A stretch of DNA of 32,750 nt from contig JAQUCU010000008.1 of assembly GCA_028686055.1 (NCBI GenBank), positions 1 to 32,750 on the forward strand, in the 5' to 3' direction. Shown piece after piece: positions 1-8,136 of the stretch. Each line of letters starts with the position of its first letter. Positions within the stretch are counted from its first letter, which is position 1. Both the position numbers and the translations under genes were made by a program. This DNA comes from Desulfuromonadaceae bacterium. Its GTDB lineage: Bacteria; Desulfobacterota; Desulfuromonadia; Geobacterales; Pseudopelobacteraceae. A model generated the notes under the pieces. That model saw nothing but the letters and a program-made list of their open reading frames with translations, was not told the DNA's origin and did not search any database.

Positions 1-57
1 GTATCGCCGGATATAGCGGATATGCTGGAAGGGCTTGCAACGACTAACAATCTGTAA
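1..57 (+). CDS. C-terminal tail of a possible plus-strand gene (partial)
   Basis: The first frame of the plus strand is open from the window edge to a TAA at 55-57 and gives 18 residues ending ADMLEGLATTNNL. The other two plus frames close at once. The tail is convergent with the glycosyltransferase that ends at 90, and only about 30 bases separate them, with no clear terminator. The fragment is too short to identify a family. It could be a chance open frame. Confidence 0.3.
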   Translation, partial: VSPDIADMLEGLATTNNL

Positions 58-89
58 GTAAAGGGGAGTCCACTATTTCAAGGTCACGC

Positions 90-1079
90 CTATGCATCAT
101 CAACGCACCGGTTACCCATGATTGAAATCAGCTTTTTTGCATGGGATCTGGATATCCCCAATGAACATGTAAGCGCCTGAAGGAATACGCGCAGATTCCA
201 TGTGCGACAATATGCTTTCCAGAGGCACATGCGGGCACGAGGATCATCATGCACATATAATAAATATGCAGCCCCCGACAACATCCTAGTCCATCTCTGT
301 CGCTGGTCAAAAGTCAGCAAATCAGATTTAAGCCATTTTTCGTATATCAAAAACTGTGAATAACTGTGATTTGCCGTAGGCGCAGCAAATAATGTCCGGA
401 TCATTGACGTAGCTACAATCCGGTAGCTGGCAACAGTTCCCGGGCAGAAGACAAAATTATATACTACGGACAAACGAAGCCACATGTCGTAATCCTCGTA
501 AGTCAAACGCTCATCATATCCACCCACAGCTTCAATCGCCTTCCGGCGGATGAGTGTTGACATTGCCGGGATAAAATTGTGATCTACAAGGTGCGAAAAG
601 ATCCTCCCCGAAGGCACATCACTGCCAGTGAAGTTCGCCTCGATGAATCTTTCAGCCAGTTTACGTCCCGACTCGTCCACTTGTGCGGCATCAGAAAAGA
701 CCACGGCCACCTGCTCCGGCTGTGCCTGCATAAGTGCCACCTGGTGCTCGATTTTTTCTGGTTCCCAGGTATCGTCGGTGGCAATCATACTTATATATTC
801 GCCTTGAGTATGGGACAACGCCTCATTTAATGACTTACAAACACCTACATTCCGGGTATGGGCAATAAACGTGCAATAAACTCCATTTTTTTCAATCCAG
901 TCGCTGATAATGAAGACCGATCTATCCCTGGAACAGTCATCCATAATTATTAGTTCGGTGTTGGTGTACGTCTGTTCGCGAATATGCTCTAGACACTCGA
1001 CAACGTATTTTTCATGGTTATAGCAAAGAGCGATAATGGTAACTAAGGGAAGATCCGATTTGACGGCAGTTTTTAACAT
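90..1079 (-). CDS. Glycosyltransferase family 2 (GT-A fold)
   Basis: A 329-residue cytoplasmic sugar transferase that most likely adds one residue to the lipid-linked EPS repeat. The GT-A start is clear: strand VTIIALCYNHEKYV at residues 13-26, an acidic MDD at 46-48, and the TDD metal/nucleotide motif at 101-103. A YEDYDMW segment near residue 194 fits the ED-x-x-W acceptor/base motif of GT2 enzymes. There is no membrane segment, so it probably works at the inner face of the membrane. The ATG at 1079 has a strong ribosome site (GAGGTGATC). It follows the aminotransferase stop by only 6 bases, so it is the last gene of that operon. Donor and acceptor cannot be read from the sequence. Confidence 0.85.
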   Translation of the reverse strand: MLKTAVKSDLPLVTIIALCYNHEKYVVECLEHIREQTYTNTELIIMDDCSRDRSVFIISDWIEKNGVYCTFIAHTRNVGVCKSLNEALSHTQGEYISMIATDDTWEPEKIEHQVALMQAQPEQVAVVFSDAAQVDESGRKLAERFIEANFTGSDVPSGRIFSHLVDHNFIPAMSTLIRRKAIEAVGGYDERLTYEDYDMWLRLSVVYNFVFCPGTVASYRIVATSMIRTLFAAPTANHSYSQFLIYEKWLKSDLLTFDQRQRWTRMLSGAAYLLYVHDDPRARMCLWKAYCRTWNLRVFLQALTCSLGISRSHAKKLISIMGNRCVDDA

Positions 1080-1085
1080 TAAAGA

Positions 1086-2177
1086 TCACCTCACAATCAC
1101 TTCAACAACGTAGGAGCTATCCACCTCGCTCATGTGAGGTCCCATCGGCAGACTTAAAACATTTTGCGCAAGACTCTCACAGAGAGGAAGTTCTCCATCA
1201 CCATATTCGAGTTCTTTGTATGCGGCCTGCAGGTGCGGAGGAATGGGATAATGGATCAGTGAGCCGATGCCGGCCCCTGTCAGTTTTTCCTGCAGGCCCC
1301 CTCTATTGGCGCACTGGATGACATAAAGATGCCACACCGGCTCTGCATAATCAGGTACAAAAGGCAATACAAGGGCGCTGCCGGTTAGTGCCATCGAGTA
1401 TGCTTCCGCAATTGTTGATCGCCTGATATTCCATTCATCCAGACACGTTAGTTTAACGCGCAAAAAAGCCGCTTGCAGCTCATCGAGCCGGGAATTGAAA
1501 CCTTTGCATTCATTCACATACTTCTGCCTGCAACCATAGTTGCGCAGCATACGTATTTTATCGGCCAATTGATCATCGTTGGTTACGATGGCTCCCCCGT
1601 CACCAATCGTCCCCAGGTTTTTCCCAGGGTAAAAACTGAACCCGGCCGCATCACCCAGGCTCCCTGTCCTGCGCCCTCTATAGCGGGCACCATGAGCCTG
1701 AGCTGCGTCTTCAATGACTTTCAGACCGTAACGTGAGGCGATGGCCAAGATCGGGTCCATATCAGCCGGTTGTCCATAGAGATGGACCGGCATAATGGCC
1801 TTGGTTCGGGATGTGATGGCAGCCTCAATACGTGCCGGATCGATATTATAAGTCCGTTCGTCAGGCTCTACCGGTACCGGCGTAGCCCCTGCATAGGTAA
1901 CGGCCAGCCAGGTGGCGATAAACGTGTTGGACGGAACTACGACCTCGTCACCGGTCCCAATGCCATAGCCTCGCAGAATAAGATGCAGAGCGTCAAGTCC
2001 GTTTCCGACTCCGATACAATTCCTGGCTTCACAATACTCCGCAAACTCGGTTTCAAAGGCTTCTATCTCGTTGCCTAGTATGTACCGTGCAGACTCCATG
2101 ACACGACTATAGGCAGCATCTAGACCATCTTTTAGTTCAATATATGCTGCTTTGAGATCAAGAAATTGAATCTTCAT
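1086..2177 (-). CDS. DegT/DnrJ/EryC1/StrS sugar aminotransferase (FdtB/QdtB/WxcK-like)
   Basis: A PLP-dependent transaminase of 363 residues, the usual length for the family. Visible features are the substrate loop around GNGLDALHL (59-67), EDAAQAHGA with the cofactor-binding Asp157 and Gln160, and [15 protein letters not shown], in which Lys186 should form the internal aldimine. Its neighbour is a WxcM-like ketoisomerase/acetyltransferase. It probably aminates C3 of a dTDP-3-keto-6-deoxyhexose to give dTDP-Fuc3N or dTDP-Qui3N; the sequence alone does not decide which. I chose the ATG at 2177, not the longer GTG-type frame 10 codons upstream. It overlaps the preceding stop as ATGA and has AAGGTGG just before it, so the two genes are probably translationally coupled. 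Confidence 0.88.
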   Translation of the reverse strand: MKIQFLDLKAAYIELKDGLDAAYSRVMESARYILGNEIEAFETEFAEYCEARNCIGVGNGLDALHLILRGYGIGTGDEVVVPSNTFIATWLAVTYAGATPVPVEPDERTYNIDPARIEAAITSRTKAIMPVHLYGQPADMDPILAIASRYGLKVIEDAAQAHGARYRGRRTGSLGDAAGFSFYPGKNLGTIGDGGAIVTNDDQLADKIRMLRNYGCRQKYVNECKGFNSRLDELQAAFLRVKLTCLDEWNIRRSTIAEAYSMALTGSALVLPFVPDYAEPVWHLYVIQCANRGGLQEKLTGAGIGSLIHYPIPPHLQAAYKELEYGDGELPLCESLAQNVLSLPMGPHMSEVDSSYVVEVIVR

Positions 2178-3184
2178 CGTATTTCCACCTTGTCTTCGAC
2201 TGCCCAACTTTCCTGGGAATCAAACGTCAAAGGATTCGACGCAGAACAACCCTTTTGCTTTTTAAGCGCAACAAAATCATCATAGTCTCGAATATAGTCG
2301 CTTTCCTCGTACACTTCTGACGCAAGTACCAGAAGAATGGCATCGGGAGAGTATTTGTACTGGACTGTCCAGGTCATAGAAGAGAGGTGAAGACCGACAC
2401 GGGGGCTGTCGAGAAGAAATTCCTCACTATTCTCGCAATCATCGACGAGCACGCTGCACGAGCCTTTCAAACAGACCAGAAATTCATGCAGTTCCTTATG
2501 CGCATGCTCGCCACGCACCTCTTTGCTGGGCACGTCATAAACCACGAAATATCGTTTGGGAATGAACGGTAGCAGCTGTCCATATTCAGCAAAACTTAAT
2601 ACACCGCGAATATCCTTTATCTCCGGCATTCGGAACAGGGAAACCCCCATAACGACAGAATCCCGGCGCGACGGCATATTTTCAGATGCCCTGAACACTG
2701 CAATGCCATTGTTCTTGTTGGAAGAAACGTATCCGGTAATGCGGGCAGGGTTGCCAGCCACTATTGCATTTTGCGGGACATCACGGGTGACCACTGCGCC
2801 GGCGCCGACCATAGCGTTTTTCCCGATTGTAAGGCCTGGAAGAATTGTGGCATTGGCACCGATTGACGCACCGTTAAGAACCAGTGTCCTCTCCAGCTTC
2901 CATTCTTTTGACCTGCTTCTCGGATTGGCATCATTAGTAAATGTTGCATTCGGACCAACAAAAACATCATCCTCAAGCCTTACTCCGTCCCATACCTGCA
3001 CACCGCATTTAATGGTTACCCGATTACCGATGCTGACATCGTTCTCAATAAATACATTGTCGCAGATATTGCAATTGGCACCGATGTCAGCACCTGGGAG
3101 GACATGGGCAAACGCCCATATCTTTGTGTTTTCACCGATATTTTTGCTTTCTACCAATGCGTGTGCATGACTGAAAAAACTCAT
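2174..3184 (-). CDS. Bifunctional hexapeptide acetyltransferase / dTDP-4-oxo-6-deoxyhexose 3,4-ketoisomerase (WxcM-like)
   Basis: A two-domain enzyme of 336 residues. Residues about 1-152 are a left-handed beta-helix acyltransferase with repeated hexapeptides ([29 protein letters not shown]) and the typical end [12 protein letters not shown], as in FdtC/WbbJ-type N-acetyltransferases. Residues about 179-310 are a cupin of the FdtA/QdtA family, with RGEHAHKE at 224-231 (His227 and His229 match the catalytic pair) and the [10 protein letters not shown] signature at 296-305. This order matches Xanthomonas WxcM. It would make the 3-keto sugar for the aminotransferase encoded next, then acetylate the 3-amino product. 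About 25 C-terminal residues after the cupin look unstructured. No RmlA/RmlB is in the window, so dTDP-4-keto-6-deoxyglucose must come from genes elsewhere. ATG 3184 has AAGGGGG upstream. Confidence 0.88.
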   Translation of the reverse strand: MSFFSHAHALVESKNIGENTKIWAFAHVLPGADIGANCNICDNVFIENDVSIGNRVTIKCGVQVWDGVRLEDDVFVGPNATFTNDANPRSRSKEWKLERTLVLNGASIGANATILPGLTIGKNAMVGAGAVVTRDVPQNAIVAGNPARITGYVSSNKNNGIAVFRASENMPSRRDSVVMGVSLFRMPEIKDIRGVLSFAEYGQLLPFIPKRYFVVYDVPSKEVRGEHAHKELHEFLVCLKGSCSVLVDDCENSEEFLLDSPRVGLHLSSMTWTVQYKYSPDAILLVLASEVYEESDYIRDYDDFVALKKQKGCSASNPLTFDSQESWAVEDKVEIR

Positions 3185-3202
3185 AACGCCCCCTTGTCTG
3201 GA

Positions 3203-4669
3203 CTACTGCTTGGCTATAAAACCCACCTCTCCAAGAATACCCCTGAATTCGATGATATAACGCCCTTTAGTTGCAAGGCTGTGCACGATGATAAAAAGTA
3301 AGGCTGCAGCAATACCCTTCTTGAAAAATCCGGCAAGGCTGTATTCGAAAATGTTTTCCCACGTAAAAAAGACAAAAACTACCACTATCGATGCAATAAA
3401 TGATGGCCATACGACTGAGAGCAACTCACGCCACTGTACATCAACAACCCTCCGGAGACCTGGGATATAGATAGGCAATTGGATAAACGTTACGCCCAGA
3501 AGGAGAAGAGCCAGTCCTTCGATACCAAAATATTTAAGAACCGGGTAAACCAGGGAAAGCTGAACTATTGCAACGAGCAGATCGGATACGAGAAAAATCC
3601 TTGAATTTCCTACTGCAAGGAAAACAGGCGCAACCATGTAAATCATTATCCTGAAAATGCCGTAAATACACAATATCTGAAAGCTGCTGACCGCGGGAAG
3701 CCACTTATCAGTCCCTTTGCCGAGAACAAAACAGAGAAACTCAGATGCCGTTACAAAAAGGGTGATATTGAGCATGGCGGAAACCACGGTGACATAACCA
3801 AGTCCCTGGAGAAATACGTTCTTCATTTTAGGCAGGTTATCCTGAAATCGGGCAAACGTTGGATTCAAAACACTCATAACCACACCGAGAATGACGGTAA
3901 AAACCATTGATCCCCAGCTTGCGGCAAGGTTGTAATACCCGAGTGATGTTGCTCCATTGACAGCCCCTACCACAAAGCTATTGACGTTTAGTATCGCAAA
4001 GGCAACAAGACCGGTAAGAAACAGGTTACCTCCAAACCGAAAATATTCCATAGCGACTGAACTATCGAGACAAAACCTGATTTTGATCGGTTTTATTATA
4101 TTCATAAGAGTGACGGAACAGACCATGGTGAACAGGTTGGCAATCACCAAGCTCCAGAAGCTAAAACCGCTGTACGCCAAAGTGATAGCTATCAAGGATG
4201 TTGCAATACTTGAAATCATATTTATTGACGAAATAGCTTTAAAGTTAAGCTCACGAGTCAACAGAACAGATGGGATAAACTGGAAAAAATTTATCAGAAA
4301 TTGCAAGGAACTGACTCGGACTACGTTTACTATTACCGGATTATCAAAGAACAACCCGGCAATAGGCGCCCCAACAAACGTTATGAGGAACAGAGCCAGC
4401 CCTAATAGAAACTTCATGGTAAAGCCGGTATAGAGCTGATCATCTGACAGAGTTAAGCGGCGAGTTACCGCGCCGCTTATGCCAAAATCATTGAACTGGT
4501 TGATAAATGCAATAAAGACGTAAGCTAAACCAAGAATGCCATAATCAGCCGGAAGGAGAATACGAGTAAGAATGATATTTGCCACAGCCTGCACCGCCAT
4601 GGAAAAGAACTTGGAAATAGTATTGTATCCTATATTTTTTAATGTTTTTGACCTAAGAGAGTCATTCAT
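3203..4669 (-). CDS. Wzx-type oligosaccharide flippase (MOP superfamily)
   Basis: An integral membrane protein of 488 residues with about 12-14 hydrophobic segments spread over its whole length, starting with a short cytoplasmic tail (SKTLKNIGYNTISKF). The layout and the early segments ADYGILGLAYVFIAFINQFNDFG fit the Polysacc_synt family, which flips undecaprenyl-linked repeat units to the periplasm. I prefer the ATG at 4669 over the one six codons upstream because CAGGT stands about six bases before it; upstream of 4687 there is no purine-rich site. It lies between the acyltransferase and the WxcM-like gene in the same direction. Substrate specificity cannot be predicted. Confidence 0.87.
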   Translation of the reverse strand: MNDSLRSKTLKNIGYNTISKFFSMAVQAVANIILTRILLPADYGILGLAYVFIAFINQFNDFGISGAVTRRLTLSDDQLYTGFTMKFLLGLALFLITFVGAPIAGLFFDNPVIVNVVRVSSLQFLINFFQFIPSVLLTRELNFKAISSINMISSIATSLIAITLAYSGFSFWSLVIANLFTMVCSVTLMNIIKPIKIRFCLDSSVAMEYFRFGGNLFLTGLVAFAILNVNSFVVGAVNGATSLGYYNLAASWGSMVFTVILGVVMSVLNPTFARFQDNLPKMKNVFLQGLGYVTVVSAMLNITLFVTASEFLCFVLGKGTDKWLPAVSSFQILCIYGIFRIMIYMVAPVFLAVGNSRIFLVSDLLVAIVQLSLVYPVLKYFGIEGLALLLLGVTFIQLPIYIPGLRRVVDVQWRELLSVVWPSFIASIVVVFVFFTWENIFEYSLAGFFKKGIAAALLFIIVHSLATKGRYIIEFRGILGEVGFIAKQ

Positions 4670-4718
4670 AAATACCTGTTGAAACATAAAATTGGTACGC
4701 GGTTAATTCACCGAAACG

Positions 4719-5291
4719 CTATTCTACAACTTTGCTGCCTCTGTACCCGATAATTCGTGCAGGATTTCCAGCGATGATTGAATATGGTTTATACGTCTTC
4801 ATGCCTACCACAGAACCAGCTGAGACCACGATGCCATCAGGCAAGGTGACACCGGGCATGATGAAAGAGTTTGAAGCGATGAACACATCATTGCCGATGA
4901 CAACTTCAGAGGTTATCTCGGGCTGATTACGGATCAAAATGTCCGGATCTTGAAAACCATGATTCTCAGACCATATTTTCACTCCGGGAGCCGTCATTAC
5001 ATCGTTACCTATGGTTATACCACCCCGTGCCTGAATAAAATTGTCATACCCGATACTGACGTTATCTCCTATGCTGAGATTTTCCATAGAACGAAACCGA
5101 GTCCCCGCAAACACATTTAAGTTCTCGCCGCAATGATGAACTTGCCTGGAGACAAACCTTCCTCTTAATAAATTACCGAAGATGCCGGGAATTTCAGAAA
5201 TAAACCCATATAATAGGTACTTTCTTTCATGGCTGTCGACTAAATCCCAATACAGTCTTTTTAATAGGTTGGCGAGAGAGTGGTTAGACAT
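4719..5291 (-). CDS. Hexapeptide (LbH) sugar O-acyltransferase
   Basis: A 190-residue acyltransferase of the maltose/galactoside O-acetyltransferase and colanic-acid WcaF/WcaB-like type. Hexapeptide turns run from about residue 60 to the end (SIGDNVSIGYDN, GITIGNDVMTAPGVKI, EVVIGNDVFIASNSFIMPGV). ENHGFQ holds the His expected as catalytic base, and IIAGNPARIIGY closes the helix. No membrane segment is evident. It would put an acetyl or similar acyl group on a sugar of the EPS repeat. ATG 5291 has AAGGAG but with a long gap of about 12 bases, so translation may be modest. It lies between the methyltransferase and the flippase on the same strand. Confidence 0.82.
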   Translation of the reverse strand: MSNHSLANLLKRLYWDLVDSHERKYLLYGFISEIPGIFGNLLRGRFVSRQVHHCGENLNVFAGTRFRSMENLSIGDNVSIGYDNFIQARGGITIGNDVMTAPGVKIWSENHGFQDPDILIRNQPEITSEVVIGNDVFIASNSFIMPGVTLPDGIVVSAGSVVGMKTYKPYSIIAGNPARIIGYRGSKVVE

Positions 5292-5367
5292 TTGATTAAA
5301 ATTCTCCTTGTATATATTTTTCTACAAGCTCAGCTCAGCCTACTTAAACAAACTCCAGGCACTTCAA

Positions 5368-6144
5368 TTATATCTTCTGCCCGATCGTCATATAACTTTC
5401 GACCAAAAAATCAATAGTTGTGCTGATTTTTCTTTGAAACATAAATGAGTGCAGAAGATCACACAGCTTTATACTTATGAAGTTGTTCAATGGAGCGTTA
5501 TATGACCCGAAACATACTGGATAGGTAACGACGTTTTTAAGACCATTTTCCCTATAGTATTCTTCAAGCTCACTCCACTCGATCCAGTCAGATTGTAAAA
5601 TATCATTTTCATATGAAATAGCTGGTTGTAAAGACTCTTTTACTTTGTCCATCCACCGCGGATTCTTGGTGATTATGACAAGAAAGCCTTTATCTGTGAG
5701 TATCTCGCAGCTTTTTGATACCATAGCCCGTTTGTTGTCCATATACTCCAATGCTCGAGCCGAAAAAATAACATTAATTCCATTAGGGAGTAACACCTCA
5801 TCGGAAATAAAGTCACCACATACAAGTTCAATCTGATAATTTTTAAACCGTTCCCGGACCACTTTAAGCATCTCGCTCGAAATATCTACAATAGTCATTT
5901 TACGCGTATGACTAAGACATATGTCCGTCCATGTACCGGGGCCTGATCCTATTTCCAGCAAATGATTGGCAGTCCCATCAATTAGACTAAATGAGAATTC
6001 AACCGATTTTTTTGTGTGACGGTAATGACTCCGGTTTACCGGATGATTCTTCCATCGATAATTAAAATAGTCATCACCGATATCATGAATCAAATCTTCA
6101 TAATATTTCTTGGTTGCTGTTGATAATACTTTCTCATTATCCAC
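5368..6144 (-). CDS. Class I SAM-dependent methyltransferase
   Basis: A cytoplasmic protein of 258 residues with the Rossmann methyltransferase motifs in order: motif I HLLEIGSGPGTW (61-72), the acidic residue of motif II in TIVDISS (84-90), and VCGDF at 108-112. FSARALEYM follows at the position of motif IV/post-motif. The start is GTG at 6144, with AAAGGAAGG upstream. By position in the block it probably methylates a sugar or another EPS precursor, but the substrate is unknown; small-molecule methyltransferases share these motifs. Its codon use looks more A+T rich than that of the export operon, as is common for variable polysaccharide genes. About 350 bases separate it from the gene upstream. 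Confidence 0.8.
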   Translation of the reverse strand: MDNEKVLSTATKKYYEDLIHDIGDDYFNYRWKNHPVNRSHYRHTKKSVEFSFSLIDGTANHLLEIGSGPGTWTDICLSHTRKMTIVDISSEMLKVVRERFKNYQIELVCGDFISDEVLLPNGINVIFSARALEYMDNKRAMVSKSCEILTDKGFLVIITKNPRWMDKVKESLQPAISYENDILQSDWIEWSELEEYYRENGLKNVVTYPVCFGSYNAPLNNFISIKLCDLLHSFMFQRKISTTIDFLVESYMTIGQKI

Positions 6145-6497
6145 AAGGTTCCTTCCTTTCGGAGATATAATCTCAAAATCAGCAATAGTAAGTCAGTTAA
6201 TTATTGACGGTAGTTCCGTTCCATATTTCATGCCAAAGGGAATTTGTTAATTTATTACTGATTTTGGGGTATTATGAATGCGGCAGGTGAAATGGCATGT
6301 TACAAATTTACAGAATAGACGGTGAAACATTACGGTAGTGATTGTAATAAGCAGCTATTCCGGCAGGTTATTATTATGTTAGTATTAGCCTGTAATGTCA
6401 GTATTTTAACATCGTTGATGAGTTAGTTGCGCAAGCGCGGAATACCCATTGATGTGAACTTGAACTCATATTTTAATCTGCTGTCTACTCAAAACCA
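6145..6497. other. Gene-free stretch between methyltransferase and SGNH-like gene
   Basis: About 350 A+T-rich bases with no supported reading frame. There are short inverted repeats, for example GCGC-AA-GCGC near 6429, but no T-tract terminator on the minus strand and no promoter I would defend. A promoter for the methyltransferase probably lies here because the gap is too long for simple read-through coupling. Confidence 0.5.
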
Positions 6498-7622
6498 TCA
6501 TCGCGACACAGTCAGCTTCCAATGGCTATATTTCTCGATAAGAAGCGGAACAAATTCTTCGGTGGCCTTTTTAAGGCCAGCTGACGAAGGATGATTGTCA
6601 CCAGGCTTGCGGGGATAAAGTAGTACATGATTATCAAACGCGACGACATGCTGTTCCACTCCTTTCCACAGGCGATGATGATTTCCTTGTTCCTCACCGA
6701 CATCGGATTCATTAGGTCCATGCCCTGATGTCAGCACGTTATACAGATCAAAAACCATGACATTCTTGAGTGGATATTTATTTTCTCTGAGCCAATCATT
6801 ATAGAGCCAGCTCGTAAAGCCTCTTGCGATCCGTCCGTTCTCCGGCAGTTCCAACCGTGGCGGGGGCGTTACAATAACAAAGAATTTGTCGGGACGGCTT
6901 TTGAAATAAGCAAGCGCATCATTAAATGCCCTCTTGGCATTTGCTACAGTATGCGACTCTGAACCGGCTGGATAGTTTAGAGGTGGTACAGCATCGGCGT
7001 TTGCTTTATCATTCGGTCTACCTTTCAGCAATGTATTGGGATAACAGGACTTAAAGACGACTATTTCGTTCTCCTTGCCCGCCACCAGCGCGGCAAGCCG
7101 TCCATTATTTGCATGATCGCCGAAACGGTCGGTTTCGTTATTTTCTGCATACACCGCCCGCATGATCATGTTAGAGTCCGGACCGGCAAACCAGTCATAC
7201 ATGTTACCGATATCAGTTCTATTGCCGATTCCGTAGGCGCCACGGTCATCACGTTTTAGAAGCTTAAGCAACTTTCTCTTGATCCGCTTTGTTTCAGTAT
7301 CGGTCAGCTCTTTGGGTTCCCAATCATAGGTAATGTCATTAACATATATATTATTCTGGTTCAGTGCCTTCACAAGGCCGCCGTCGTTGTGTGACAACCA
7401 ATGACCGCCTACAGAGTGATGTATGAAGATCAGTTTATGAGCCAATGACGAGCTGACGCCAGACTTACTATCATTAACCTCATTCATACCAGATACCGCC
7501 TCTGTTTTTTGTGATAAAGCTGCATTTTTCAGGTAGCCAATACACCAAGTAGCCATTTGTAAAATAAGACCACAACCGATTATTATAAATACAATTTTAA
7601 CAAATATTTTTGTTTTTTTCAT
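6498..7622 (-). CDS. Membrane-anchored SGNH-hydrolase-like protein of unknown function
   Basis: A 374-residue protein with one N-terminal hydrophobic segment (about residues 5-30, FVKIVFIIIGCGLILQ) and a long soluble part expected in the periplasm. Near the start of the soluble part is LIFIHHSVGGHWL (His68, His69, Ser70), and near the end GDNHPSSAG (Asp342, His344). The Ser early and the Asp-x-His late fit an SGNH/GDSL-type arrangement, although the usual GDS is replaced by HHS. Enzymes of this fold near EPS genes are often sugar O-acetyl esterases or transferases; that role is inference. ATG 7622 is preferred to 7631 because GGAG lies 10 bases before 7622 and only one base before 7631. It is divergent from the riboswitch operon. 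Confidence 0.6.
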   Translation of the reverse strand: MKKTKIFVKIVFIIIGCGLILQMATWCIGYLKNAALSQKTEAVSGMNEVNDSKSGVSSSLAHKLIFIHHSVGGHWLSHNDGGLVKALNQNNIYVNDITYDWEPKELTDTETKRIKRKLLKLLKRDDRGAYGIGNRTDIGNMYDWFAGPDSNMIMRAVYAENNETDRFGDHANNGRLAALVAGKENEIVVFKSCYPNTLLKGRPNDKANADAVPPLNYPAGSESHTVANAKRAFNDALAYFKSRPDKFFVIVTPPPRLELPENGRIARGFTSWLYNDWLRENKYPLKNVMVFDLYNVLTSGHGPNESDVGEEQGNHHRLWKGVEQHVVAFDNHVLLYPRKPGDNHPSSAGLKKATEEFVPLLIEKYSHWKLTVSR

Positions 7623-7661
7623 ATTATGCATACTCCAACGCAGATATTAGCAGGTTATACT

Positions 7662-7688
7662 CTCGGTTTTCTCGGTTTTCTCGGTTTT
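7662..7688. repeat. Three tandem copies of a 9-bp unit CTCGGTTTT
   Basis: Perfect copies at 7662-7670, 7671-7679 and 7680-7688, with a decayed fourth copy (CTTGATTTG) after them. They lie 40-65 bases upstream of the SGNH-like gene start, in its probable leader. This may be a slippage-prone tract or a set of binding sites, with no further evidence for either. Confidence 0.8.
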
Positions 7689-7874
7689 CTTGATTTGATG
7701 TCGATATAATTGACACAACGCACGGCAAAAAGAGTTACCCAACTATATACAACGATTACATATGGCCCCTATAATTACAATAATCAAATTAAAAGTGGTT
7801 TTTAACTGTAAGGATTTGATGATTGAAGTGCTGTTCCATAATGACCCTCAAGAAAGATCTGAAATATCCATTAT

Positions 7875-7890
7875 TGTGATTTAAATCACT
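7875..7890. promoter_or_regulatory. CRP/FNR-family-like palindrome
   Basis: TGTGATTTAAATCACT contains the perfect 14-base palindrome GTGATTTAAATCAC. It matches the CRP form TGTGA-N6-TCACA except for the last base. Its centre (about 7882) would sit near -61 if transcription starts close to the first paired base of the riboswitch at 7944, the classical spacing for activation from upstream. A second short palindrome TGTGATCACA is at 7917-7926. The promoter itself has only weak -35/-10 matches. The regulator is not in the window. Confidence 0.45.
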
Positions 7891-7943
7891 TCACTTATCT
7901 TAAAAATAGTCGATGATGTGATCACAATCATACATAGTTTAGT

Positions 7944-8038
7944 CAATAGATAAACGATAATACTAAACCATTCGCGAGGATGGGGCGGAAAGCCTACTGG
8001 GTCTCAAAGAGACAGCCGGGTTGCCGAAATGCCTATTG
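7944..8038 (+). ncRNA. GEMM-I riboswitch aptamer, Ib (3',3'-cGAMP) type
   Basis: The aptamer parts occur in order. P1 is CAATAG (7944-7949) with CTATTG (8033-8038). Next come the conserved AATACTAAACC and P2 CCATTC-GCGA-GGATGG with a GNRA tetraloop (7968-7983). Then GGGGCGGAAAGCC is followed by P3 built on GGGTCTC/GAGAC and AGCCGGGTTGCCGAAAT. Aligned to the Vibrio Vc2 c-di-GMP aptamer, the ligand-reading G20 is A here (7962). An A at this position marks the GEMM-Ib variants of Geobacter that sense 3',3'-cGAMP, and from memory the whole core is nearly identical to that Geobacter aptamer. It precedes the two secreted-protein genes. The class is very likely; ligand preference is inferred, since such aptamers may also bind c-di-GMP. 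Confidence 0.93.
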
Positions 8039-8060
8039 GTTTTCGGCCCCCGGTTTTTTT
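8016..8060 (+). terminator. Riboswitch expression platform: intrinsic terminator
   Basis: The stem has two parts, CCGGG (8016-8020) with CCCGG (8049-8053) and GCCGAAA (8023-8029) with TTTCGGC (8041-8047). It is followed by seven T (8054-8060). The 5' arm uses bases that the aptamer needs (the end of P3 and the core GCCGAAA), and the 3' strand of P1 (CTATTG) falls in the terminator loop. Ligand-bound aptamer and terminator should therefore exclude each other. That predicts an ON switch in which ligand allows read-through into 8137-9989. Confidence 0.88.
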
Positions 8061-8136
8061 CTATTTGTTAAACATATTTCTGGCCACAAAATTTGGCTAG
8101 GATATATTCAAAAGGACGTTGTTAAAGGAGTGAATA

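Noticed and set aside
2556-3170. A 204-codon plus-strand frame
   Set aside because: It is antisense to the WxcM-like gene, whose hexapeptide repeats explain the open antisense frame.
7662-7688. CRISPR-like repeat
   Set aside because: The units are 9 bases and directly adjacent, with no spacers and no cas genes.
7944-8060. Calling the riboswitch an ordinary c-di-GMP-I aptamer
   Set aside because: The base equivalent to Vc2 G20 is A (7962), and the flanking AATACTAAACC matches the Geobacter Ib variants. The c-di-GMP label is less likely, though mixed binding is not excluded.
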